64,000 bases of DNA from an uncultured Lachnospiraceae bacterium (GTDB lineage Bacteria > Bacillota > Clostridia > Lachnospirales > Lachnospiraceae). Where the stretch lies: assembly GCA_944380315.1 (NCBI GenBank), contig CALWHG010000004.1, positions 1-64,000 on the forward strand, written 5' to 3'. The notes beneath the pieces are model-generated. The model saw only the letters and a list, made by a program, of their open reading frames with translations. It searched no databases and was not told where the DNA came from. Of this stretch, positions 27,087 to 36,981 are shown in pieces (the first letter of the stretch is position 1; each line of letters begins with the position of its first letter). Both the position numbers and the translations under genes were made by a program.

Positions 27087-27587
27087 ATGGATAAGCTTAT
27101 AAAGGGAGACATCATAGTACTTGGCGACAATATAGATACGGACCAGATATATCCCGGCAGGTTCCTTGCCATCACTGATCCGGTGCAGATAGGCAGTCAC
27201 TGTCTGAGCGGAGTGGACGAGCATATAGCTGAGACATTTCCAAAGGGAGGCATGGTAGTGGCCGGACGAAACTTCGGCTGCGGCTCCAGCCGTGAGCACG
27301 CACCCATAGCCCTCCTCAACATGGGGGCCTCTGCGGTGCTGGCAGATTCCTTTGCCCGTATCTTTTTCAGGAATGCGGTCAATCTGGGACTCCTGCCCAT
27401 AGTGTGCAAGGGCCTCAGTCAGGAGGTGAAGACGGGGGATGAGCTTAGCCTGGATCTTGAGAGCTGGACCGTCACCTCCAGGGACACGGGGCATACATAT
27501 CAGTGCGAGCCCCTGGGAGATCAGGCCCTTACCATACTGGAGGCGGGCGGCATAAAGCCCCTTATGCGCCGCAGATACGGCAAATGA
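27087..27587 (+). CDS. 3-isopropylmalate dehydratase-type small subunit
   Basis: A 166-aa swivel-domain partner of the preceding large subunit. The substrate loop [14 protein letters not shown] and the start [17 protein letters not shown] are characteristic. ATG 27087 follows GGAGGT by 9 bp and is 3 bp after the large-subunit stop, so both are translated from one message. The exact hydroxy-acid substrate is not readable; leuD, dmdB and similar names would all fit. Confidence 0.85.
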   Translation: MDKLIKGDIIVLGDNIDTDQIYPGRFLAITDPVQIGSHCLSGVDEHIAETFPKGGMVVAGRNFGCGSSREHAPIALLNMGASAVLADSFARIFFRNAVNLGLLPIVCKGLSQEVKTGDELSLDLESWTVTSRDTGHTYQCEPLGDQALTILEAGGIKPLMRRRYGK

Positions 27588-27623
27588 TCACATCCGCAGA
27601 TTCCATAAAAGAACATATATATC

Positions 27624-27652
27624 TTGAAACACAGGCGTATTTAAGCTACAAT
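27624..27652 (+). promoter_or_regulatory. Promoter of the ABC exporter genes, very close to the start codon
   Basis: TTGAAA (27624-27629), 17-bp spacer, TACAAT (27647-27652). Only 11 bases separate the -10 box from ATG 27664, so the transcript should begin within about 6 bases of the start codon. No ribosome binding site is present. Confidence 0.7.
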
Positions 27653-27663
27653 CTGTCTTTGTT

Positions 27664-29442
27664 ATGAATAGACTTATGCCATATTTCAAGCATTATCGTT
27701 TCAGGTCCATCATGGCACCTCTCTTCAAGTGCCTGGAGGCCTGTTTCGAGTTATTTGTTCCTCTGGTCGTGGCCGATATGATCGATACCGGCATCACAGC
27801 CCATGACAGCGGCTACATACTTACGAGGGGAGTGCTTCTGCTCCTCCTGGCTGTCATAGGTCTGGTATGCTCTATCACTGCCCAGTATTTTGCGGCCACT
27901 GCGGCTGCGGGTATAGGCAGGACCATATCCGACGACCTCTTTTCCCACATCATGGGCCTTGGCTACAAGGAGATCGATGACATAGGCACTGCAAAGCTGC
28001 TGACCAGGATAAGCTCGGATGTGACCAGGGTCCAGTCCGGCATAAACATGTTCCTACGCCTTTTCATGAGGTCTCCCTTCATAGTGTTTGGCGCCGTCAT
28101 CATGGCATTTACGGTAGATCCGAAGTCTGCCATGATATTTGTGGCGCTGGTCATAGTGCTGCTGATCATAGTGTTCGGCATACTCATAGGCACCATGCCC
28201 TACTATGGCAAGGTGCAGTCCAGCGTGGACAGAGTCACTCTGCTTACCAGGGAGACCCTGTCAGGTCAGCGTGTGATCAGGGCCTTCAACAGACAGGAAA
28301 AGGAAAAGGCTGACTTCCTTGAGGAAAATGGCCGCCTCCTGTCCTTCCAGCTTTTTGCGGGCAAGATATCGGCCCTTATGAATCCCCTGACCATGGTGGT
28401 AGTGAACATAGGTATCATATGTCTGCTCTATACCGGAGGTCTGCAGGTACAGGTGGGAGATCTTACCCAGGGACAGACCATAGCTCTGGTCAACTACATG
28501 AATCAGATCCTGGTGGAGCTGGTAAAGCTGGCCAATCTGATCATACTCATATCCAGGGCCCTTACCTCCATGAAGAGGATAAATGAGATCATGGACGTGA
28601 AGAACTCCATGGATGCGGTGACTGAAAGCTTCAGGGCTGCCCGGGCCGGCAGTGACGGAGCCGATGAGGATGCTTCTGCCCCCTATCTTGAGTTCAGGGA
28701 TGTAAGCTTCTCCTATGACGATACGAAGACCAAGGCCAGGGTCCTTGAGGACATAAGCTTTACGGTGGATCGGGGGGACAGCATAGGTATCATAGGTGGT
28801 ACGGGATCCGGAAAGTCCACTCTTATCAATCTGATACCCAGATACTATGACGTGACCTCCGGAAGCATACTCATGAACGGAAGGGACATAAGATCTGAGG
28901 ATCCCAAGGGACTCAGGGCCCGCATAGGCGTAGTGCCTCAGAAGGCAGGGCTTTTTGCCATGAGCCTGAGGGACAACCTGAGGCTTGGCAACCCTGATGC
29001 CAGTGATGAGCTGCTCCTCAAGTCCATGGAGGATGCACAGGGCTCAGAGATCCTTGAAAAGAAGGAGGGCGGCCTCGACCATGCCATAGAGCAGGACGGA
29101 CGCAATCTTTCAGGCGGACAGCGTCAGAGAGTGACCATAGCCAGAGCCCTTGCCAAGGAGCCAGAGATACTCATACTGGATGACGCCGCATCTGCCCTCG
29201 ACTTTGCCACGGATGCAAGGCTGAGGAAGAGCCTTCGTACATACAGCGGACGCATGACAGTATTCATAGTTTCCCAGCGTGTATCGGCGGTCAGGGACTG
29301 TGACCGCATCATAGTACTGGCAAACGGACACATAGAAGGCATAGGCACACACAAGGAGCTGCTGCTCGGATGTCCCACATATCGTGAGATATGCGAGACC
29401 CAGATGACCAAGGAGGAGGTGGCAAGAGATGAGATCGCTTAA
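27664..29442 (+). CDS. Heterodimeric ABC exporter subunit A (degenerate catalytic site)
   Basis: A 592-aa half-transporter: six membrane helices (residues 1-310), then an ATPase domain with Walker A GGTGSGKST, signature LSGGQRQR and Walker B LILDDAASALD. The residue after Walker B is Asp where catalysis needs Glu, the mark of the inactive site in heterodimeric exporters such as TM287/288 and BmrCD. The following gene overlaps by 14 bp and supplies the active site. The start codon appears to be leaderless. Likely exports drugs, peptides or lipids; no specific substrate can be given. Confidence 0.9.
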   Translation: MNRLMPYFKHYRFRSIMAPLFKCLEACFELFVPLVVADMIDTGITAHDSGYILTRGVLLLLLAVIGLVCSITAQYFAATAAAGIGRTISDDLFSHIMGLGYKEIDDIGTAKLLTRISSDVTRVQSGINMFLRLFMRSPFIVFGAVIMAFTVDPKSAMIFVALVIVLLIIVFGILIGTMPYYGKVQSSVDRVTLLTRETLSGQRVIRAFNRQEKEKADFLEENGRLLSFQLFAGKISALMNPLTMVVVNIGIICLLYTGGLQVQVGDLTQGQTIALVNYMNQILVELVKLANLIILISRALTSMKRINEIMDVKNSMDAVTESFRAARAGSDGADEDASAPYLEFRDVSFSYDDTKTKARVLEDISFTVDRGDSIGIIGGTGSGKSTLINLIPRYYDVTSGSILMNGRDIRSEDPKGLRARIGVVPQKAGLFAMSLRDNLRLGNPDASDELLLKSMEDAQGSEILEKKEGGLDHAIEQDGRNLSGGQRQRVTIARALAKEPEILILDDAASALDFATDARLRKSLRTYSGRMTVFIVSQRVSAVRDCDRIIVLANGHIEGIGTHKELLLGCPTYREICETQMTKEEVARDEIA

Positions 29443-31192
29443 GCTCAGGCCAGGCTCCGGAAGAGTCATAAGGCGTATACTTGCACATATAAAGCCCTAT
29501 CGCATGCTGGTAGTGGCCTCATTTTTGCTGGCTCTTCTGAGCGTGGCCCTGACCCTGTTCATCCCTGTGCTCATAGGCCAGGCGGTGGACGAGATCGCAG
29601 GCCCCGGCAATGTGGATCTTGAGGGCCTGATCAGCAAGGTGAGCCTGCTGGGAGCCTGTGCCCTCATATCCGGCTATGCCCAGTGGCTCATGAACCACAT
29701 CAACAACAAGCTTACATATCGTATGGCTGAGGACCTGAGGGTAGAGGCCTTCAACAAGATGGAGGTGCTTCCCTTCTCCTATCTGGACCAGAGGCCCCAG
29801 GGAGATATAGTGAACCGCATCATATCCGATACGGATCAGTTCTCCGATGGCATACTCATGGGCTTTACCCAGTTCTTTTCAGGAGTCATAACCATAGTAG
29901 GCACGCTGCTTTTCATGCTCAGCATAGATCCCCTGATCACTCTGGCGGTAGTCGTGCTGACTCCATTGTCCTTCTTTGTGGCAGGCTTCGTATCCAAGCG
30001 CAGCTACAAGCTGTTTTACAAGAGGTCCGAGGCAGCGGGAAGGCTGTCAGCCCTGTCGAACGAGATGATAGACAAGGTCAGGCTGGTCCAGTCATTTGGC
30101 TATGAGGAGGAGGCAAAGAAGAGGTTCCGTGAGATAAACGGAGAGCTGGAGAAGTATTACAGAGATGCTACCTTCTACTCCTCCATCACGAACCCCTGCA
30201 CCAGGTTCGTCAATGCTGTGGTCTATGCGGCGGTAGGCGTGTCAGGTGCCATGGTGGCCATGAACGGACTCATGACCGTGGGAAACCTTACTTCGTTCCT
30301 TAGCTATGCCAGCCAGTATGCCAAGCCCTTCAATGAGATAAGCGGAGTGGTGACTGAGCTTCAGAACGCCATAGCATCTGCAGAAAGGGTATTTGAGATC
30401 ATAGATGCGGAGGCACCTGTCTACGACAGGGAGGGTGCTTCCGAGATTCAGGATGTAAAGGGAGAGGTGGATCTCAGCAAGGTGGCATTTTCCTATACTG
30501 AGGATGTGCCGCTCATAGAGGATCTGAACCTTCATGTGCGCCCCGGACAGCGTGTGGCCATAGTAGGTCCCACTGGTGCGGGAAAATCCACCCTCATAAA
30601 TCTGCTCATGAGATTTTATGAGCCCAACAGCGGAAGCATAAGTCTTGACGGAAGGGATTCCAGGGACATACTCATAAAGAGCCTTCGGGAAAACTTTGGT
30701 ATGGTGCTCCAGGAGACCTGGCTCAAGAGCGGTACTGTCCGGGACAACATAGCCTATGGCGACCCCGATGCAAGTGATGAGGATGTGCGCAGGGCAGCCC
30801 ATGAGGCCTATGCGGACAGCTTCATAGAAAAGATGAAGGACGGATACGATACGGTCATATCCGAGGACGGAGGCAGCCTGTCACAGGGACAGAAGCAGCT
30901 GCTCTGCATAGCCAGAGTCATGCTCAAGCTTCCTCCCATGCTCATACTGGATGAGGCCACCTCCTCCATAGATACCATGACCGAGCAGCGTGTTCAGAAG
31001 GCCTTTGCCAAGATGATGGAGGGCAGGACCTCCTTCATAGTGGCCCACAGGCTTTCAACCATACGTGAGGCTGATGTCATACTGGTCATGAAGGACGGCC
31101 ATATCATAGAGCAGGGCAGCCATGAGGAGCTCATGGCAAAGCATGGCTTCTATCATGATCTGTACATGAGCCAGTTTGAGACCTCGGGCTGA
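29429..31192 (+). CDS. Heterodimeric ABC exporter subunit B
   Basis: A 587-aa half-transporter with six helices and an ATPase domain: Walker A GPTGAGKST, Walker B LILDEATSSID with catalytic Glu, and H-loop IVAHRLSTI. Its signature is LSQGQ where LSGGQ is usual, the expected complement to the degenerate Walker B of its partner. Translation is coupled to the upstream subunit by the overlap. It ends before a strong terminator. Confidence 0.92.
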   Translation: MRSLKLRPGSGRVIRRILAHIKPYRMLVVASFLLALLSVALTLFIPVLIGQAVDEIAGPGNVDLEGLISKVSLLGACALISGYAQWLMNHINNKLTYRMAEDLRVEAFNKMEVLPFSYLDQRPQGDIVNRIISDTDQFSDGILMGFTQFFSGVITIVGTLLFMLSIDPLITLAVVVLTPLSFFVAGFVSKRSYKLFYKRSEAAGRLSALSNEMIDKVRLVQSFGYEEEAKKRFREINGELEKYYRDATFYSSITNPCTRFVNAVVYAAVGVSGAMVAMNGLMTVGNLTSFLSYASQYAKPFNEISGVVTELQNAIASAERVFEIIDAEAPVYDREGASEIQDVKGEVDLSKVAFSYTEDVPLIEDLNLHVRPGQRVAIVGPTGAGKSTLINLLMRFYEPNSGSISLDGRDSRDILIKSLRENFGMVLQETWLKSGTVRDNIAYGDPDASDEDVRRAAHEAYADSFIEKMKDGYDTVISEDGGSLSQGQKQLLCIARVMLKLPPMLILDEATSSIDTMTEQRVQKAFAKMMEGRTSFIVAHRLSTIREADVILVMKDGHIIEQGSHEELMAKHGFYHDLYMSQFETSG

Positions 31193-31236
31193 CCGAAGTG
31201 CGGCTCGGCACTATATACTAAAATATGGATAATATA

Positions 31237-31280
31237 AAAGATGAGGTCTCCGGTACATCCGGGGGCCTCATCTTATTATA
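31237..31280. terminator. Terminator between the ABC exporter and the transaldolase-family gene
   Basis: AAGATGAGG (31238-31246) pairs with CCTCATCTT (31266-31274), with an inner CCGG/CCGG stem. A-rich and T-rich flanks on the two sides allow function in both directions between the convergent genes. Confidence 0.8.
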
Positions 31281-31329
31281 TGCTTCTGACTTTCGATGTC
31301 CTAGGGCTGTTGCCTTGCAGGGACAGGTA

Positions 31330-31986
31330 TCACTCACCAAATACGGCGATGTAATCCTTCTTGAACTTCTCTATGCCTATGTCGGTCAGGGGATGATTGA
31401 ACATCTGCATGAGCACCTTGTAGGGTACTGTAGCTATGTCAGCTCCTGCCTTTGCGCACTCGGTGATGTGCATGGGGTTACGGGTAGAGGCTGCGATGAT
31501 CTGAGTCTCTATGTCGGGATAGTTGGAGAAGCACTCCACTATGTCATAAATGAGATCGGTGCCGCAGGTGGATATATCGTCAAGCCTGCCGAGGAAGGGA
31601 GATACATAGGTAGCTCCTGCCCTTGCTGCCAGCAGTGCCTGGTTTGCGGAAAATACCAGAGTGACGTTGGTCTTGATGCCTTCCTTGGAAAGGACCTTCA
31701 CGGCCTTGAGTCCCTCGGGAGTCATGGGGATCTTTACTACCATGTTTTTGTGGATCTTTGCGATCTCACGTCCCTCGGCGATCATGTCCTCTGCCTTGGT
31801 GGTGGTAGCTTTTACCTCACCTGAGATGGGGCCGTCAACTATGGATGTGATCTCCTTTATGACCTCGTTGAAATCCCTGCCTTCCTTGGCTATGAGCGAA
31901 GGATTGGTGGTGACTCCGCAGATGATGCCCATCTCGTTGGCTTCCCTGATCTCGTCAACATTTGCAGTGTCGATGAAAAACTTCAT
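31330..31986 (-). CDS. Transaldolase/fructose-6-phosphate aldolase family protein
   Basis: A 218-aa small transaldolase (FSA/TalC class). It starts [16 protein letters not shown] and shows [27 protein letters not shown] (Schiff-base lysine on KIP) and [20 protein letters not shown]. Either a pentose-phosphate transaldolase or a fructose-6-phosphate aldolase; sequence alone does not separate them. Start 31986 follows AGGAGGTTC on the minus strand. Confidence 0.9.
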   Translation of the reverse strand: MKFFIDTANVDEIREANEMGIICGVTTNPSLIAKEGRDFNEVIKEITSIVDGPISGEVKATTTKAEDMIAEGREIAKIHKNMVVKIPMTPEGLKAVKVLSKEGIKTNVTLVFSANQALLAARAGATYVSPFLGRLDDISTCGTDLIYDIVECFSNYPDIETQIIAASTRNPMHITECAKAGADIATVPYKVLMQMFNHPLTDIGIEKFKKDYIAVFGE

Positions 31987-32068
31987 AAGAACCTCCTCAT
32001 ATGTGCGGGCCCGGTCATACAAAGCTCTACACCCTCTCCGGGACCCGATCTATGGCTTTTAACAGCTA

Positions 32069-32096
32069 CGTATAGTATATTTGAAACGCAGGTCAA
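32069..32096 (-). promoter_or_regulatory. Candidate promoter of the transaldolase-family gene
   Basis: Minus strand TTGACC (complement of 32091-32096), 16-bp spacer, TATACG (complement of 32069-32074). Confidence 0.45.
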
Positions 32097-32147
32097 AGGC
32101 AAGAGGAACATAGGCCACAAATAGTGTTTTTATACCTGCCTGATTCC

Positions 32148-32176
32148 TTGCTAAGAAAATCGGCCTGTGCTATACT
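32148..32176 (+). promoter_or_regulatory. Promoter of the aminotransferase-ligA transcript
   Basis: TTGCTA (32148-32153), 17-bp spacer, TATACT (32171-32176), 40 bp before the start codon. Confidence 0.6.
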
Positions 32177-32216
32177 TATTCGATCTGGATCCATGATATC
32201 TAAGGAGGATTATCTG

Positions 32217-33575
32217 ATGAAGAAATACAGTGAGATGAGCAGGGAGGAGCTCCGCGCGGAGTATTCAGCCCTCAGGAAGGCATACAAGGATTTTCAGTAC
32301 AAGGCTCTGAGCCTTGACATGTCCAGGGGCAAGCCCTCACCGGAGCAGCTTGATCTGTCCATGGGCATGATGGATGTGCTCAGTTCCCAGGAGGAGAGCG
32401 ACATGACCTGCGAGGACGGCATGGACTGCCGCAACTACGGAGATCTGGACGGCATACCTGAGGCCAAGGAGCTGCTTGCGGATATCATGGAGGTCAACCC
32501 CACAAATATCATCATCTACGGCAATTCCTCTCTCAATGTCATGTATGATTTCATAAGCCGAAGCTATACCCACGGCGTCATGGGCTCCACGCCTTGGTGC
32601 AAGCTCCCTGAGGTGAAGTTCCTCTGCGTCGTGCCCGGCTATGACAGACATTTCAAGATAACCGAATACTTTGGCATAAAGATGATCAACGTGCCCATGC
32701 TGAGCACAGGCCCTGACATGGACATGGTGGAGAAGCTAGTAAGCTCCGATGAGAGCATAAAGGGCATCTGGTGCGTGCCCAAGTATTCAAATCCCACCGG
32801 CAATTCCTACGACGATGAGACCGTAAGGCGTTTTGCAAGGCTCAGGCCCGCAGCCAGGGATTTCCGCATATACTGGGACAATGCCTATACCATACATCAT
32901 CTCTACGATCACCATCAGGATCACCTCATAGAGATACTTGCAGAATGCAAGCGTGCAGGCAATCCTGACCTGGTATACAAGTTTGCATCCACCTCCAAGG
33001 TGACATTTTCCGGTTCGGGCATATCGGCCTGTGCCGCATCCCTCAACAACCTGGAGGAGATAAAGAAGCAGCTGTCCATACAGACCATAGGCCATGACAA
33101 GGTGAATCAGCTCCGCCATGTTCGCTTCTTCAAGGACATCCATGGAGTAGTGGAGCACATGAGGAAGCATGCAGACATACTCCGTCCCAAGTTCGAGGCA
33201 GTGGAGGATATATTTGAGCATGATCTGGGCGGTCTGGACATAGGCACCTGGACAAAGCCCAACGGAGGCTATTTCATCTCCTTCGATTCGCTTCCCGGCT
33301 GCGCCAAGGAGATAGTGTCCATGGCAAAGAAGGCGGGAGTGACACTGACCCCTGCCGGAGCAGCATTTCCCTATGGAAAGGATCCGGAGGACAAGAATAT
33401 ACGTATAGCCCCCTCCTATCCCTCACTTCAGGAGATAGAGCAGGCAGCAGGCCTGTTCACCCTCTGCGTGAAGCTCGTTACGGTCAGGAAGATGCTGGAG
33501 CAGAGCGAGCCCGGTGCGGCTGCAGTCAAGGAAAAGACTGACAAGGCAGCAGAGAGCTCAGAGAAGAAGGGCTGA
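32217..33575 (+). CDS. Class I/II aminotransferase (aspartate-aminotransferase-like, MocR-related family)
   Basis: A 452-aa PLP enzyme. The N-terminal part LDMSRGKPSPEQLDLS and DCRNYGDLDGIPEAKELLA, the NPTGNSYDDETV loop, and the PLP lysine in FASTSKVTFSGSGISA identify the family annotated as alanine/aspartate aminotransferase in Firmicutes. Substrate specificity is not resolved. TAAGGAGG precedes ATG 32217. The C-terminal about 25 residues are charged and variable. ligA begins 14 bp downstream. Confidence 0.87.
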   Translation: MKKYSEMSREELRAEYSALRKAYKDFQYKALSLDMSRGKPSPEQLDLSMGMMDVLSSQEESDMTCEDGMDCRNYGDLDGIPEAKELLADIMEVNPTNIIIYGNSSLNVMYDFISRSYTHGVMGSTPWCKLPEVKFLCVVPGYDRHFKITEYFGIKMINVPMLSTGPDMDMVEKLVSSDESIKGIWCVPKYSNPTGNSYDDETVRRFARLRPAARDFRIYWDNAYTIHHLYDHHQDHLIEILAECKRAGNPDLVYKFASTSKVTFSGSGISACAASLNNLEEIKKQLSIQTIGHDKVNQLRHVRFFKDIHGVVEHMRKHADILRPKFEAVEDIFEHDLGGLDIGTWTKPNGGYFISFDSLPGCAKEIVSMAKKAGVTLTPAGAAFPYGKDPEDKNIRIAPSYPSLQEIEQAAGLFTLCVKLVTVRKMLEQSEPGAAAVKEKTDKAAESSEKKG

Positions 33576-33589
33576 GAGCCATACAGGAT

Positions 33590-35602
33590 ATGACAGCTGA
33601 GGATAAGAAAAAAAGGATAAGAGAGCTCACGGAGCGTCTGTCTGAGGCCGCGAGGGCCTATTATGTAGATGGTCGTGAGATCATGCCAAACATAGAATAT
33701 GACGCTCTGTATGATGAGCTTCAGACACTTGAGCAGGAGACAGGCATAGTCATGGCCGGGTCTCCTACTCAGTATGTGGGCTATGAGGTGCTGTCCGAGC
33801 TTCCTAAGGAAAGGCACCAGAGCCCCATGCTCTCCCTTGACAAGACCAAGTCTGTGGAGGCGCTTTCCGAGTGGCTGGGGGACAAAAAGGGCATACTGAG
33901 CTGGAAGCTTGACGGACTGACCGTGGTGCTGACCTACAGGGACGGAGAGCTTCAGAAGGCAGTGACCAGGGGAAATGGAGAGATAGGCGAGGTCATCACG
34001 GCCAACGCCAGATGCTTTGAGAACCTGCCGCTGCGCATAGCCTATAAGGGAGAGCTGGTGCTGAGGGGCGAGGCAGTCATAAAGTACAGCGACTTCAGAA
34101 GGATAAATGAGGAGATACCTGAGGCCGATGCGGCCTACAAAAACCCCAGGAACCTGTGCTCCGGCTCCGTAAGGCAGCTGGATCCCAGGGTAACCAGGAG
34201 GAGGCATGTCAATCTCATAGCCTTCCAGCTGGTGTCCGCAGAGGGGGTGGACTTCGGGGGCTCCTTCAAGCGGCGCTTTGAGTGGCTTTCGGAGCAGGGC
34301 TTCGATGTGGTGGAGTACCGGGAGACAGACGGTGTCTCCATAGCATCAGATGTGGAATGGTTCAAGAGCAGGGTCGGAAGCAATGACCTTCCTTCGGACG
34401 GACTGGTGCTCACCTATGAGGATGTGGAGTATGGACTTTCTCTGGGACGCACTGCCAAGTTCCCCCGCAATTCCATAGCCTTCAAATGGCAGGATGAGCT
34501 GGCGGAGACCAGCCTGCGCCATATAGAGTGGTCACCCTCAAGGACCGGCCTCATAAATCCCATAGCGGTATTTGATCCAGTGGAGCTGGAGGGGACTACG
34601 GTGTCCAGGGCCAGTGTCCATAACCTGAGCATCATGAAGGAGCTGGGGCTTGGGGTCGGAGACCGCATAACCGTATATAAGGCAAACATGATTATACCCC
34701 AGATCGCCGAGGACCTGACACGAAGCGGCAGCATAGAGATACCTGACCGCTGTCCCGTCTGCGGAGCACCTACGGAGATCAGGAAGGACAAGGATGCGGA
34801 GACCCTGTACTGTACGTCCCCGACCTGTCCCGCAAAGAAGATAAAGGCATTCAGTCTCATGGTGAGCAGGGATGCCCTCAACATAGAGGGCCTGTCCGAG
34901 ATGACTCTTGAGAAGTTCATCGGAGCAGGCTTCATAAAGGAGTACGCGGATCTGTTCAGGCTCTCTGAGCATAAGGATGAGATCACCTCCATGGAGGGCT
35001 TCGGGGAGAAGTCCTTTGACAATCTGTGCGCTGCCCTGGAAAGGGCCAGGGACACGGAGCTTTACAGGCCTCTTTATGGCCTTGGCATCCCCGGCATAGG
35101 CCTTTCGGGAGCAAAGCTCATAGTGAGAGCCTTTGGAGATGATTATGAGAGAGTGAAGGCCGCAGGACGGGAGGAGCTCCTGTCCATCGACGGCATAGGA
35201 GAGGTGCTGGCAGATCAGTTCATCGGATTCTTTGCCGATGAGCAGAAGCGGGGAGAGGCCGACAGGCTCATGGCCATGCTGAGGCTCAGGAAGGAGGAGC
35301 TCCAGGATGCCGAGGGGTATGTGGAGCTGTCTCTGGGCGATCGGGAGCTGCGCATAAGGAGTGGAAGGCTCTCTGGGCTCACCTTCGTCATCACCGGGGA
35401 TGTGGAGCATTTTCAGAACAGAAGAGAGCTTCAGGATCTAATCGAGAGGATGGGCGGCAAGGCTTCGGGGTCGGTATCGAAAAAGACCTCTTATCTTATA
35501 AACAACGATGCCGCAAGCTCCTCCTCCAAAAATAAAAAGGCCAGGGAGCTGTCGGTGCCTATCATGACCGAGGCGGAGTTCCTTGAGTTTATCGCAGAGT
35601 AA
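33590..35602 (+). CDS. ligA: NAD-dependent DNA ligase
   Basis: Seals nicks during replication and repair using NAD+. 670 aa with all domains: Ia (YYVDGREIMPNIEYDALYDELQ), adenylation domain with catalytic Lys106 in SWKLDGL, OB fold, a four-cysteine zinc finger (CPVCGAP... CTSPTCPAKK), helix-hairpin-helix repeats (GIPGIGLSGA, SIDGIGEVLAD) and a C-terminal BRCT domain (GLTFVITGDVEHFQNR). The ribosome binding site is weak, and coupling to the upstream aminotransferase is likely. Confidence 0.97.
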   Translation: MTAEDKKKRIRELTERLSEAARAYYVDGREIMPNIEYDALYDELQTLEQETGIVMAGSPTQYVGYEVLSELPKERHQSPMLSLDKTKSVEALSEWLGDKKGILSWKLDGLTVVLTYRDGELQKAVTRGNGEIGEVITANARCFENLPLRIAYKGELVLRGEAVIKYSDFRRINEEIPEADAAYKNPRNLCSGSVRQLDPRVTRRRHVNLIAFQLVSAEGVDFGGSFKRRFEWLSEQGFDVVEYRETDGVSIASDVEWFKSRVGSNDLPSDGLVLTYEDVEYGLSLGRTAKFPRNSIAFKWQDELAETSLRHIEWSPSRTGLINPIAVFDPVELEGTTVSRASVHNLSIMKELGLGVGDRITVYKANMIIPQIAEDLTRSGSIEIPDRCPVCGAPTEIRKDKDAETLYCTSPTCPAKKIKAFSLMVSRDALNIEGLSEMTLEKFIGAGFIKEYADLFRLSEHKDEITSMEGFGEKSFDNLCAALERARDTELYRPLYGLGIPGIGLSGAKLIVRAFGDDYERVKAAGREELLSIDGIGEVLADQFIGFFADEQKRGEADRLMAMLRLRKEELQDAEGYVELSLGDRELRIRSGRLSGLTFVITGDVEHFQNRRELQDLIERMGGKASGSVSKKTSYLINNDAASSSSKNKKARELSVPIMTEAEFLEFIAE

Positions 35603-35607
35603 AGGAC

Positions 35608-36366
35608 ATGAACGGGACTGAAGCTCATCACATAGGAAACTGCATAATCACTCTGGGAGAGGACCTGCTGAGATACGGTGGAGAGGTGAGCAGGGTGGAG
35701 GATACGGTGTACAGGCTGGGCATGGCCTACGGCTTTAGGTCCGTGGACTGTCTGACCATCATGAACTGCATCATCATAAGCTTTACCTGCTCTGACGGGG
35801 AGACCTTTACCCAGATGCGCCGTGTCCTGGAGATAAGGAAGGACATGGAAAAGGTCAGGGCCTGCAATGGGCTCAGCCGTGAGCTCTGCGCAGAGCCCCG
35901 GGAGGCGGAGATATTTGAGCAGAGGCTTGAGGAGATAAGCCGCCAGCAGAGCTATCTGGCCTGGCAGATGTGCCTCATATATATGCTGACCTCAGCCTCC
36001 ATGACTCTCTTCTTTGGAGGGAGCCTCTGGGACGCCGCGGCCTCAGGCGCGGCAGGAGCTGCCCTTTATCTCAGCGGCAGGTTCATGGACCTTGCCAGGA
36101 TGCAGAATTTCGTCACCTCCTATATCGAGGCCTTCATGGTGGGCTCGGCCATATGCCTCATGCTGGCTCTGGGACTTCCGGGACACTATGACCTCATATC
36201 CATGGGCAACATCATGCTCATGATATCCGGCTCGGGACTCATGACCTCAGTAAGGGACATGATCAATAATGATCTGCTTAGCGGCATGATGGGCCTAGTG
36301 TCTGCACTCATGGGTGCGGCGGCCATAGCACTGGGCTTCGTATCGGCGGCCCTGCTTTTTATGTAG
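35608..36366 (+). CDS. Threonine/serine exporter ThrE-type, N-terminal half
   Basis: A 252-aa ThrE/DUF1212 domain protein. The cytoplasmic N-terminal part has GEDLLRYGGEVSRVEDTVYRLG, followed by five helices. In Corynebacterium one long ThrE protein has this domain fused to the second half; in Firmicutes they are separate genes, as here. It begins 5 bp after ligA and is followed 9 bp later by the second half. Confidence 0.85.
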   Translation: MNGTEAHHIGNCIITLGEDLLRYGGEVSRVEDTVYRLGMAYGFRSVDCLTIMNCIIISFTCSDGETFTQMRRVLEIRKDMEKVRACNGLSRELCAEPREAEIFEQRLEEISRQQSYLAWQMCLIYMLTSASMTLFFGGSLWDAAASGAAGAALYLSGRFMDLARMQNFVTSYIEAFMVGSAICLMLALGLPGHYDLISMGNIMLMISGSGLMTSVRDMINNDLLSGMMGLVSALMGAAAIALGFVSAALLFM

Positions 36367-36375
36367 GAGGTGTGC

Positions 36376-36843
36376 ATGGAGACATATATGATCCCTGTGG
36401 TCACCGCCTTTTTCGGTACCCTGGGCTTTTCGGCATACTACAATGTAGGACTTCGGATAGCTGCGGTAAATGCAGCCTGCTCCATGGCCGGATATTTCGC
36501 ATACATGATGCTGTATGCCCGGTCGGGAAGCATTTTCATGAGCAATCTCCTGACGGCGGTGATCATAACGGTCGCCAGTGAGCTGCTTGCCAGGCGCTTT
36601 CGGGTCCCCACGACCATGCTGCTGGTGCCCATGCTGTTTCCGGAGATACCGGGAAGCAGCCTCTACAACATGGTCTGGAGCCTGTTTGTGGGGGAAACGA
36701 GGCTCAGTCTTATTTACGGCATAGAGCTGGTGAAGATCATAGCCGCCCTCAATCTTGGCATAGTGCTGGTCACTGCCCTCATAAAGATATGGACAAACAT
36801 CAGGGACCGTATGAGATGGGGCAGATATGAGGGCTACAGATGA
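36376..36843 (+). CDS. Threonine/serine exporter ThrE-type, C-terminal half (ThrE_2)
   Basis: A 155-aa membrane protein with four to five helices. TVASELLARRFRVPTTMLLVPMLFPEIPGSSLYN carries the ThrE_2 signature (PxxxxxxPxxPG). ATG 36376 is 5 bp after AGGAGG; a GTG 6 bp upstream is unlikely. Expected to pair with the preceding protein to form the amino acid exporter. Confidence 0.85.
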   Translation: METYMIPVVTAFFGTLGFSAYYNVGLRIAAVNAACSMAGYFAYMMLYARSGSIFMSNLLTAVIITVASELLARRFRVPTTMLLVPMLFPEIPGSSLYNMVWSLFVGETRLSLIYGIELVKIIAALNLGIVLVTALIKIWTNIRDRMRWGRYEGYR

Positions 36844-36893
36844 TGTATCAAAAGGAAAACAAAGGATGCAGCTCATGTATCGCAAGGAAAACA
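36843..36893. repeat. Imperfect 19-bp direct repeat upstream of the hydrogenase gene
   Basis: 36843-36861 and 36875-36893 agree at 17 of 19 positions (ATGTATC, two variable bases, then AAGGAAAACA). The copies are 32 bp apart, about three helical turns, and 90-140 bp before the hydrogenase start. Function unknown. Confidence 0.55.
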
Positions 36894-36981
36894 TTTTTAG
36901 CGTGGCGGTGAGCGGCTCCATATGGTATCATAGATACGATAGGCAATTATTTAACAAATGATCATATAACGGAGAGCAGAG

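Noticed and set aside
31225..31824. 199-codon + strand frame over the transaldolase-family gene
   Set aside because: The minus strand encodes clear transaldolase motifs; the + frame begins in a terminator and has no family features.
33428..34207. 259-codon antisense frame across the aminotransferase-ligA junction
   Set aside because: It spans two real genes on the other strand and shows no motif.
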